Assembly: GCA_020744425.1 (NCBI GenBank)
Contig: JAGMUV010000041.1
Location: 248,001 to 312,000, forward strand
From: Dactylonectria macrodidyma
Lineage: Eukaryota; Ascomycota; Sordariomycetes; Hypocreales; Nectriaceae
Length of the DNA stretch: 64,000 nt
Direction: 5' to 3'
A program made the position numbers and the translations under genes. The notes beneath the pieces are model-generated. The model saw nothing but the letters and a program-made list of their open reading frames with translations. It had not been told where the DNA came from and did no database searches. Numbering within the stretch: position 1 is the first letter of the stretch; the number at the start of each line of letters is the position of its first letter. This document shows, piece by piece, positions 56,036 through 64,000 of the stretch.

Positions 56036-56818
56036 ATGCCTATCTACGGTCCCTGCGGTCACACCGAGTCGCATAACGGATTTCCCCCGCCATCGTTTCT
56101 ACGTCCTAACTCAACGAGCATGGTAGCGAGAGAAGAAGCTAGCTCACTGAGGCCGCCGAGTCGGACGGGCGTGGAAGGTGAGCGACCGGGCAAGACTGCT
56201 TCTGCGGCTTCCGTGGCTCAGTTCGTGCACCCGTTACCGCCCGCCTCACCAGTCGTCCTCGGATATGCCACTATCGGAAACAAAAGTTTGCTAAGCCAAA
56301 CATGTCACATCGTTCACGCAGGTCGCGCAAGTGAAGAGTCGCAGGGGGGGCAAGGGGCTACACTCTCATCCGAAAGCTTCTCACGCGTACACTGGGAGGT
56401 GACTTTCGAAGCAAAGCGCATTGCAGAACACTACAAAGCCACCATCGTCGTCCTTGCCCAGTTTGACCAATCTCTGTTTCAGCACCGCAGTGAGTCACCG
56501 GTTTCTGGCAGGGTATTGGTTGCGCACGGCTTGCGCAACACAGAAGTCCCATTGAGGATCTCGTCCCAGATATACGAAGTGATTCCTTCGACTCGGAGCT
56601 GGACGATCCAGGACGAGCTGTCATTACCTCCTCCGTTCAGTTGTGGATACAGCCGGGCATTTTACAGAAATAAGACAATGGATCCATCGAGCTTAGGGTC
56701 CCGAGCCGTTCTGGTCTTCTCGAGTTTGTTCCTGTGCGATGCCGCCGATCCCTACAATTTGTCTAATTTGTACGACGACGTAGAAACGCTGTGCGAGATG
56801 GTTGGAGCATACTTGTAA
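56036..56818 (+). CDS. Conserved fungal protein of unknown function, paralogue 2 (260 aa)
   Basis: The first ATG is at 56036. The N-terminal 110 residues are Ser/Pro-rich and look disordered. The C-terminal domain aligns with the minus-strand paralogue: FEAKRIAEHYKATIVVLAQF, then GRVLVAHGLRNTE, LRISSQIYEVI, CGYSRAFYR, AVLVFSSL and VETLCEMV. The VLVAHGL motif is shared exactly. The last part also matches the end of the longer fungal family, where a CGYA-AFY block and VE-L-EM-L are usual. No intron or signal peptide is seen. The function is unknown. Confidence 0.65.
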   Translation: MPIYGPCGHTESHNGFPPPSFLRPNSTSMVAREEASSLRPPSRTGVEGERPGKTASAASVAQFVHPLPPASPVVLGYATIGNKSLLSQTCHIVHAGRASEESQGGQGATLSSESFSRVHWEVTFEAKRIAEHYKATIVVLAQFDQSLFQHRSESPVSGRVLVAHGLRNTEVPLRISSQIYEVIPSTRSWTIQDELSLPPPFSCGYSRAFYRNKTMDPSSLGSRAVLVFSSLFLCDAADPYNLSNLYDDVETLCEMVGAYL

Positions 56819-57551
56819 AAGTCCCCGAGGACACAAATCAGCCGTTCCGATGAGTCACAACACGCAGAGCACATCAAGTCGGTAGCAGAATCAAGACTAA
56901 GGAGAAAAAAGGTGCGCAGCAGCGACGGCTGGAATATTTCCTTCGGGCTTAGTTGCTTGTGAATGCGGGCTGGAGAGTGAATAGCTTGTGGCAAGGTTTT
57001 TAGTGAGTGTGAGGGGATACATGTATAGCAGATTAGAAAATAAACATATATAGAAGAAAAAATAGGAAGGTGTACACAGGAAATGAGAGAACGTATGGCG
57101 CTGATGATGCTGGAGGTTTGGGATGATTGTCACGTCTCAAGAGGAGATCTCGATGGATCCTCTTACGTCTCCCAACTTCCACGTAAATACTAGTGAATTT
57201 CTATGACAGCAACAGTTTGAAACCACCACATCCAAAGACTGATGACAGACTATTATCAATCCTTGGGTCCTAGAAGTCTGCAGCTGGAAGCTAGCGCGGT
57301 ACTAGGTAGGGTCCAACAGAAGACTGCCGTGGTAAGAGAACTACGTATGACAGTTCACTCCTGAAAGCTACAGCTGTGGCTCTGTTGAAAGTAGATTTAA
57401 ACTCGCCAGCATCGTACTCAGGAGACCTCATTATTGTGCTTTGACGTGATACGGGGCCTACTCAAGGTGCGCACAATACCCGAGCATAGAATAGATTGGA
57501 CGATTCCTGTGTAATATGTAATGTCATTTCAGGGCTGGTTTTCCCGCAAAA
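56819..57551. other. Convergent intergenic region
   Basis: 3' regions of the paralogue 2 gene and of the GH16 gene meet here. No gene was recognised. Confidence 0.45.
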
Positions 57552-58556
57552 TTACGGACTCAGGTACGTCCCTGGTGATGAGTAGTTGCCAGCAGCACCT
57601 TGGTTGGCGTCATCTTGCTGGTAAATCCTGATGGAAGCAATGAGCCAGTACGCCTCGATAAACTCGAACGGGTTTGTTGCCACGAACTCGATGCAAGTTT
57701 TTCCCCCAGCTACAGCCGAACAGACTTCATCGGTCCCCCAAACGGACTCCGTGCCGGCCCAGTCCCCACAGAAGGTGGTGTCGAAGATCAACTTGTTGTT
57801 GCGGAAATGCGCATCGATACTGCAACCAGCGTTGCCGTTGAAGCGAGCAGCGGGCTGACCCCAGCTTGACGGGTTGGGTTCTTGATTGGTTATGTCCAGA
57901 GGAACATGGAGACGGGAGAAGAACCAAACAGAGATGTAGCTCGATGTCCACTCCAAGGCGTAGACTCCACCTCCATTCTGGTTGAAGCCGTTCCCGTAGC
58001 TGACGGAGTCGCTGGTGATTTGACTGCACCCGAGATTGCAGTCTTGTTCCTTGAGTATCGTGGATCCCGTGGTGCCCATGTTGTCCATCGTGCACCCGGG
58101 ACTGGTGTGGAGCGTGACGATGTTGGAGCACTGGGAGTTGACGCCTTCAATGATGTCGATCTCCCCAGAGACAGGCCAGTCAGGACCGTGCAGCCACATA
58201 GCCGGCCACACACCGCAAAGGCTACCGGGCATGTGGAGGATGTCGGCCACGAAGAGACCTCGAGACCAAGACATGTTCGAGCTCACCCGGACTGACTTGC
58301 GGCCGTTAGCGGGATCAACGGTGGTGTGGTCAACGCCCATGTACACGAGTCCGTCTCGGTGACCGGCCAGATCCAGGTTTCCCGCGGTAGAAGCGTCCAC
58401 GTACTCAACATAGCCGTGCGTCGGATCTGGCCCATCAAAGAAACTAAATTCGCGAAAGAAGTTGCTCGAATCGTAGTTTGTTTCGAGTACGTAAACAGCG
58501 TCGACGACAGCCTTGAAGGAGGCCCAGGAACTGAGCAGGAAAAAAAAGACGCGCAT
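57552..58556 (-). CDS. Secreted GH16 family endo-beta-1,3(4)-glucanase (334 aa)
   Basis: The start at 58556 gives the signal peptide MRVFFFLLSSWASFKAVVDA. The mature domain has the GH16 order: NLDLAGHRDGLVYMGVD, then RSVRVSS-like strand residues (KSVRVSSNM), GLFVADILHMP, GVWPAMWLHG and the catalytic GEIDIIEGV (about residues 130-137), with nucleophile Glu and acid/base Glu in the ExDxxE pattern. Later come LEWTSSYISVWFF, NNKLIFDTTFCGDWAG and a conserved Cys pair (CSAVAGGKTC). Enzymes of this type cleave beta-1,3/1,4-glucans in fungal or plant walls. The gene has no intron and no damage. The ATG at 58607 is rejected because it would put 17 polar residues before the signal peptide. Confidence 0.9.
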   Translation of the reverse strand: MRVFFFLLSSWASFKAVVDAVYVLETNYDSSNFFREFSFFDGPDPTHGYVEYVDASTAGNLDLAGHRDGLVYMGVDHTTVDPANGRKSVRVSSNMSWSRGLFVADILHMPGSLCGVWPAMWLHGPDWPVSGEIDIIEGVNSQCSNIVTLHTSPGCTMDNMGTTGSTILKEQDCNLGCSQITSDSVSYGNGFNQNGGGVYALEWTSSYISVWFFSRLHVPLDITNQEPNPSSWGQPAARFNGNAGCSIDAHFRNNKLIFDTTFCGDWAGTESVWGTDEVCSAVAGGKTCIEFVATNPFEFIEAYWLIASIRIYQQDDANQGAAGNYSSPGTYLSP

Positions 58557-59156
58557 CACCAGAGTTTGTAATTGGCCTTGGGTCGAAACTGCGCGCGGAC
58601 GCAGCACTCATCAGATAAATAGGAGACCTCTAGTACAGTACCGCGACAGGAACAACTGACTCCAGCAAGTGGCTGGCGTGTAGAATCTTCTTGAAGGTGA
58701 GCTTGATGCGATCGATGGTGCATTAAGATGGATGTGGGTGTAGGGTGTTTAATGTAGTGCAACATTGCAGCGACAGCGCCTACCTTTGGGTCCTACGCGG
58801 TGTGTAGTGGTGAGAAGTGACGTGAATGCTGTTCGAGTACAATGCGGGTCGTATTTTCTCGACTAGGCAGACTAGCTTGCCATAGAGTTTTCCTGGCTCG
58901 AAGACTAGAACAATGGGACGTTACTGTGAGACGAAATACGTGGTCGAATTGAGATGCTGCTGGGTTTCTGCGATGGATCTGTCCTGGGCTCAGGTTACTA
59001 AGTGAGTTGCGGTCAGTCACGTACGGATAATGTTGTCCATCAGCAGTAACTCGAAACGATTCTTGGGTCAAAACATGACTTTAGAGTCGATAAATCCTCA
59101 GTGCTAGCCTGTTCATGTCACGCCCCCACGATGATTCCTGGGTCTCCGCCTACATG
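58557..59156. other. Intergenic, no recognised gene
   Basis: Upstream of the GH16 gene to the end of transposon B. The far side of the 7TM gene interrupted by the transposon could be expected here, but no 7TM sequence was recognised. Confidence 0.4.
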
Positions 59157-60543
59157 TACAGTGGGTCCGATTTAATAACGACACATTCCGAGTCAACCCA
59201 GTGTACTAGTACGTTCACTAAATGAAGGGTGCATTTCAATCTGCTATTATGCATTTAATTAAATTTCAATTAAATAGTAATATATATCAATTTACAGCCC
59301 TTTAACCATAGATTTTTATTATACATTTAATACCTAGTATAGTAGCCGTGGGCCTGAATGACAGCCGCAAGCCGGGAGTGCATGGATTTGACCAGGTTAT
59401 AGACCACTTCATCTTCAATTTGCGGCCAAATCTCAATCGCGGCATTAATAAGAGCCTGTCTTGATGCCTCATTATTAGGCATGTAAGTAAGTTCCGGATA
59501 CCTCTTACAGATCCTCTCTTTCAGTATTGCCCATAGATTTTCAATGGGGTTGGGGTCAGGGCTGTACGGAGGCCAGTCTATTACCTCCGCCCTCCGACTC
59601 TCACACCATTCATAGATCCAGTTCCGGATAAGGCGACTCGTAAATAGGCTTGAATTATCGTGCTGGAAGAGGCTGTTCCTTGTGACAATACGAGGAAGGT
59701 GCTGCTTCAAGCACTCGAGCAGGCGGCGTGCCGTTACACCACCACGTTCAGATTCTGGATCCCCGTAAAGTGGCACCATCGGCAGCCTCCTGCGGCAGTT
59801 GAAGGCGCTGAAGAACATCTGTGAGTGGCGTGTAGGCGTGACCCGGGTCTGGACATTATCTCTGAATAGTCTCTCATGCTAGGAATCATCAGAAGAGCCG
59901 CAATCGCAAAAGAGACACATACCGGTTTACAGAACACCCAAGTGCGTCTCTGACCCTCGCCGCGAGCTACGATTGTTTCATCAGAGAAGGTCCAACGGCT
60001 CCAAGATTCCTCAGACTGGTTGATATATCGATGAGCAAACCGTAGACGTTTTCTCGCTGTCTCTGGGCTTATGAATCGTCGTAAAAGTGACTGGAAGTGC
60101 ATGATCCCTTCCCGCCGGAGGGTGGAAGTTAAAGTCTTAGCATGACAGCTTAAACCGGCCTCTTCGATAAGCTCACTAATAATAATGTGAGGGCCTCTTC
60201 CTATCGCTAGCAGCACCCGCCTCAAATCCCTCTTTGTAAGCTTGTGTGGACGGCCGGGTCTGGGTTGATCCCGGGCAGATTGTTGTTCTTGATACCGGCG
60301 TACCACACCATAAATTGCGTGCCGATTTACGCCCTCCTCACGGGCGATCCGGGCGGCTGATATGCCCGAATTGTATCTCCAAACGATCCTCGTTCTCTTA
60401 TGAGGAGAATGATGTGGCTTAGGAGACATTTGGACTTAAATTGGAAGCACAATGTGTGGTTGAACTTGATGATGGTTTTGGTGTAGGTCGAGGGAAAGCG
60501 GGGTACGGAAAAGTGTGTCGGAACTTTTTTCCCCCCACCTGTA
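59157..60543 (-). mobile_element. Tc1/mariner DNA transposon B, apparently intact
   Basis: A 1387-bp element flanked by TA. The inverted termini start CAGTGGG (left) and CAGGTGGGG (right) and share an inner CGACACA...TTCCG. They are less well matched than in element A. The right end cuts a 7TM gene in frame at 60543. Confidence 0.88.
59327..60429 (-). CDS. Tc1/mariner transposase B (2 exons, 352 aa)
   Basis: Exons are 60429-59923 and 59878-59327. The 44-bp intron (GTATGT...CTAG) is phase 0 and lies at the same position as in transposase A, and exon 2 is 552 bp in both. The N-terminal helix-turn-helix region has SPHKRTRIVWRYNSGISAAR and RPGRPHKLTKRD. The catalytic residues are D in FSDET (about 59985), D in QHDNS (about 59658) and E in NPIENLW (about 59540), again 38 residues between the last two. 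It shares ILKERICKRYPEL with A but is otherwise clearly diverged. There are no internal stops after splicing. Confidence 0.9.
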
Positions 60544-60870
60544 AGCCTCCAAAGTGCAACCGATCTTGGCGCAGGCGGCGCTGTACACATAAAGAATTTC
60601 GACGAGAAACATCAATCTTGCTACTGGTTGGAGAGTCCCTACAGTCGCTGCGGTCTCATCACTAGCGATCACGGGTAGCATAGAGCCAAAAGCAAGATTG
60701 ATCAAGGTGATAATGAGGATCGTTGACAAAACCATGATCGAGTCGGCGCACGACAGTGTTTGCTTAGCGGCATATCGCCATGATAAATGCAGAGCCACAG
60801 ATACGCAAGCAACTGCGGTGGAGCCGTTCGCTATCCCCATAGACCAGGAGTATGCCGAATCTGAAAACAT
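60544..60870 (-). pseudogene. Fungal 7TM (rhodopsin-like, Pth11-type) protein, N-terminal fragment cut by transposon B
   Basis: From the ATG at 60870 the frame encodes three hydrophobic helices: GIANGSTAVACVSVALHLSW, CADSIMVLSTILIITLINLA and, after a loop, LMFLVEILYVYSAACAKIG. The basic residues after helix 1 and the Asp before helix 2 fit the fungal rhodopsin-domain family of plasma-membrane proteins. The frame enters transposon B at EAY, codon 110 of this reading. I could not find the remaining helices on the other side, so the gene was probably already partial, or the rest was lost. Confidence 0.7.
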
Positions 60871-62613
60871 GTTGATGGCAGGCTTTGTGATCGTCAAGTA
60901 CGCTGGTAGTAAGATGAGAAGACTGACACTTCTACTTACCTTCCGGCTTCCCTTTAATACGTCAAGACTTTGATTTCGTGGGGACGCGCAACCCTAATCC
61001 TCTTACACGAGCAAGCGGCAGTCCATTCATACCATGTCACGACACACAGGTCACTCTTATCCGAAACGAGCGCCAGGAGTGCCCGGTCCATGCTTGCGTC
61101 CATTCGAAATACAGGTCCATACACCTACAACAAAGCTACCACTTGCTCTAGGACTTCCATATTGGGCTCCAACCCTACCTCCAACCATCGCCAGCTGTCA
61201 CCACGCACCGGGCCGTCTGCTCATCCTACAGCGCGAGAAGAACGCCTACCGGGACGCATGTGATGATCCAACGAACGTGTCGGTTGCGACATGACGTTTC
61301 CACCGGAGTTGTCGTCTCAGTCGCGGAGGGGAGCAGCTATTGAGGCGAGAGTAGTCGACCGTTATAGTAGGACATCGCCCGCGGTGCGTTAAGGCATCGC
61401 CTTCTTCCGCCCCGCGAGGGGGTTGTCTGCGTCGACCTCGCAAACGGCTTCATCAAGGCTTCCGTTGCTGCTTCCGCTTCCTTCGCCTCCATAAGGTCAG
61501 AATGTGTCGCTGGGGTCAGGCAACGGAGAAGACCTACCCGGCTCTTTTTTCAGGACTGACTCTCAGCATGCTGTTGTGGCCGTGCAAGTTGTCGATGACT
61601 CTGCCGTCACATTCCAGAAGCTGCGGGTCTATCGTCCCTTCCTCGCCAGCAGGGAAGATCTCGGGGAAGTTCGTCTCGTTCACTTCTCTCCCGATAGGAT
61701 CGGTGAACTGAACACACACGTGTCGCGGGGCACTGAAAGCTGTCAGCCGACATCGCTTGTGGGCGCATGCAGCGATATGATCTTACTTACGATGATTCGT
61801 CGGCGTGATGGCCTGGATACCTGGCCGCTGAGTGTGGTCTATCTTCTACATTTTGTTCACCTCGTTCGTCGAAGTGCAGGGTCGGAAGATAGACTTGGGG
61901 GGGTAGTAGATGGAGTGGGGGGGCGGTGGCGAGGGCGGCGGCGGAGAAGAGAATAGAGGTGAGGATAGAAGTGAGGGCAGAGGCCGAGGAGGAGGCGAGG
62001 GTAGAAGCGAGCCTTCCCATATCACGTCTTGCCCTTCTTGCTCTGCCTGCCCCGAATACTGTGGTTGCTCAGTGTCTACGTTCATCATGGCTGTTGTCTG
62101 CACACACGCGCCAGGAAGAGGGCAGACGAGATGACGAGGTGCGCCTCGAGGAAGTCTTATGGCTTTTCGCCCGACTCCAGTGTATAACTAAGCCAGGCAA
62201 GCTACTTGGCCCTGTATCGTAGTGTCGGGGTGGTCATTGACTCCTAATAGTCGGCAGATATACACTCAAGCGATCACAATAGGGGCAACGGAAAAAAAGA
62301 CAACACACACACATAATACAGGCGATCAGGTCAATCTTAAGTGCCACGTTTGCTTTCCGACAGGTCCTGGACCGACGGCGGTCCTCCGGAGGGCACGGCG
62401 GTCCACCTAGTATGTAGTCGTCTGAGAAGTGCACATCTAATATGGGCAGCTCCTCAGCTATCAACTCTACAACTTGGTTGCATGGAGTACTTCAGACTCT
62501 ACCAGACGTGACAAGCTTGTTCAAGTCTTGACCCGCCTGATTCATTGCAAACATAAAACCCAATCAGGATCACCCTACCCTAGACTCACGAGCCTAGTGT
62601 GGAAGACCGATCG
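60871..62613. other. Gene-poor stretch with low-complexity DNA
   Basis: A G-rich (GGAGGCGAGG-type) tract lies at about 61910-62010. A minus-strand frame at 61534-61719 (VCVQFTDPIGREVNETNF) bounded by possible splice sites could be an exon of an unrecognised gene. Confidence 0.35.
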
Positions 62614-63150
62614 TCACAATGAGGAGCTGCGCGCTGGTACGAAGGAGTCCAGTACCTCGGAAATGTCGCGATACGTCGCGGGCAGCTCGTTTATCGGACT
62701 AAACAGAATGTTTCGCTCGATTGTCGCGTCAGCTCCGCTGCCAGCTCGTGATTCCTGCGAGTTCATGGTAGTTGGTTCTCGATCCGGCCCCAGCGGGTGA
62801 AGTGATGGCTGGGCCCGCTCGGACGGGGAGTCCTGAGGCTCGTGAGCTTCCCACCCGGAAACAAAGAAAAAATCATCCTCTGTCTCTGGGGTTTCGCCTT
62901 GGAGGAATACATGAACTCTTTTGCCATGTACAACGGCAAACTCGTATGCTTTCCTGAAAAAGCTCATTTTCCTTTTGTTGAAGGTGCACTGCCGCGCGTG
63001 TGCGTTTTTGATCAGCCTGATGTCAATTCTTCTCCTGTCCATTGGATTTGGATCGTACAAGGTAACTGCGCACAATTTATCAGTAGCAGTGCTTCTTACA
63101 GTAGCGACAGCTGACGTTCGACTAGGTAGAACCGTGTACTCCGTAGTCAT
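62614..63150 (-). CDS. Small MADS-box (SRF-type) transcription factor-like protein (178 aa)
   Basis: The start at 63150 is the first ATG. Residues about 37-93 form a MADS domain: DRRRIDIRLIKNAHARQCTF, then NKRKMSFFRKAYEFAVVHGK and RVHVFLQGE. The hallmark order is kept: basic residues, IKN, TF-KRK, FRKA-EF. The domain binds CArG-type DNA as a dimer. The rest is Pro/Ser/Glu-rich and short; no MEF2 or SAM extension is visible. Fungal core MADS proteins (Mcm1, Rlm1) are longer with a near-invariant domain, so this is a diverged extra copy. No intron or damage is seen. Confidence 0.75.
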   Translation of the reverse strand: MTTEYTVLPSRTSAVATVRSTATDKLCAVTLYDPNPMDRRRIDIRLIKNAHARQCTFNKRKMSFFRKAYEFAVVHGKRVHVFLQGETPETEDDFFFVSGWEAHEPQDSPSERAQPSLHPLGPDREPTTMNSQESRAGSGADATIERNILFSPINELPATYRDISEVLDSFVPARSSSL

Positions 63151-63643
63151 GCGCAGCTCCAGTGCAGCCAATCAAGCCATGATTGACGCAGCCATTGAAC
63201 GGGTGCCACAGTTAGTTGACTAGTCAAGGAGGGACGCTGACGAGACTGTCCTGGATTTGCGGCTGATTTGGATGGTCGACGCTGCTAGAGATTTGTCATT
63301 TCTCGATCCAGAACCAAACCTGTGCATGACAATAGTAGCTTGGGGACATGGCAACGAATCATAACGTACACCGTGATGTGTTTGACGTTACGTTTGCTCA
63401 TCCGTGGGGTAAGACGCGAAGTAAAGAGAACCCCTTGTGGTTCGCCTGGGTCTAGCGGTCTCCTTCGGGGCTTCGTCAACCAAGTAGTGTACACACAAAC
63501 TGTATTATCGTATTAGTGCACCTGGAACCTTGTGCTCTATAAACGGAACTGACATGACCTGAACGTGTCACGTCTACCATCCATAAAGGGCAACTGTACG
63601 TTGGGATGAGCCGAATCCGTGCGTGGACGTCTTCGTTTGTCTT

Positions 63644-63799
63644 GGTACATGCATTGTTTGCATTTTCGTTGTTGCTTGTGTGGTCACTAGTCGTACCCAC
63701 GTGAACTTGCGCGAGTGCCTAGGTACATGCATTGTTTGCATTTTCGTTGTTGCTTGTGTGGTCACTAGTCGTACCCACGTGAACTTGCGCGAGTGCCTA
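63644..63799. repeat. Exact 78-bp tandem duplication
   Basis: The unit from GGTACATGCATTG to GAGTGCCTA occurs twice in a row (63644-63721 and 63722-63799) with no difference seen. It is a multiple of three, so both strands stay open through it (26-residue repeats), but no convincing start codon or family supports a gene. Confidence 0.92.
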
Positions 63800-64000
63800 C
63801 ACCTCCTTCCACGCCTTATGGGCAGCATCGTCGAGGCCAGCCGCTTCTTCGGACCCCACCATTGTGCTTTGTCCGTCGTCGAGGGCGGCTCATCTGACGA
63901 TACCGCGGATATTCCAGCTTCGCTGCGTCAAGAAACTCAAAGAATATGTGCCGGAGGGGAGAGGAGATCGGGCAGACGACAGACATGAGATCGAATGGGC

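Noticed and set aside
61846..62103. A Pro/Ser-rich minus-strand frame
   Set aside because: Encoded by G-rich low-complexity DNA; the opposite strand is equally open.
63623..63988. A 121-residue frame with two Cys/Val-rich 26-residue repeats
   Set aside because: It begins at GTG, not ATG, and its length is due to the exact 78-bp duplication.

Overview
This window looks like accessory, transposon-rich DNA from a filamentous ascomycete (Pezizomycotina). Supporting signs are short spliceosomal introns (44-129 bp, GTRNGT donors, YAG acceptors), a Tad1-like LINE, Tc1/mariner elements carrying tiny introns, fungal-type GH16, patatin and 7TM genes, and RIP-like C-to-T/G-to-A differences between repeat copies. 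No prokaryotic features, rRNA genes or CRISPR arrays were seen.

Layout. 1-5303 is a decayed Helitron helicase (minus strand) split by a solo LTR. 5638-6250 is a Copia RT relic. 7545-9166 holds a small hypothetical gene and a spliced HST3/4-like sirtuin. 9207-15578 is a complete Ty1/Copia element with one 1725-codon polyprotein and identical LTRs. 15919-20700 is a damaged Tad1-like LINE lying against a second Helitron fragment (20740-21400). 21479-24000 is low-complexity and satellite DNA with a 47-bp foldback. 24430-36610 is a degenerate higher-order repeat array: 2-3 kb units share the same ordered modules and carry expandable 10-, 14- and about 21-bp minisatellites. A P450 relic follows at 37.3 kb.

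38426-39816 and 59157-60543 are two apparently intact Tc1/mariner elements, related but of different subfamilies, both DD38E with a short intron at the same position. 42749-43745 is a 5'-truncated LINE with a 15-bp target duplication. Its 3' tail also occurs as a 139-bp insertion at 31060, where two empty-site relatives survive in the window.

The right half (41.9-63.2 kb) has a sparse set of host-type genes: a small secreted protein, a RING-patatin phospholipase with five exons and two frameshifts, a TFIIE-alpha-like protein reduced to its N-terminal half, a head-to-head pair of divergent paralogues, a secreted GH16 glucanase, a 7TM receptor-like gene cut by a transposon, and a small MADS-box protein. 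Together with the sirtuin on the left, this gives three divergent or reduced copies of core regulators in one repeat-rich block. That fits an accessory chromosome or subtelomere, but this is inference. The most unusual signals are the higher-order repeat array with hairpin-forming satellite arms, the mini-TFIIE-alpha, and the sirtuin with altered active-site and zinc residues.
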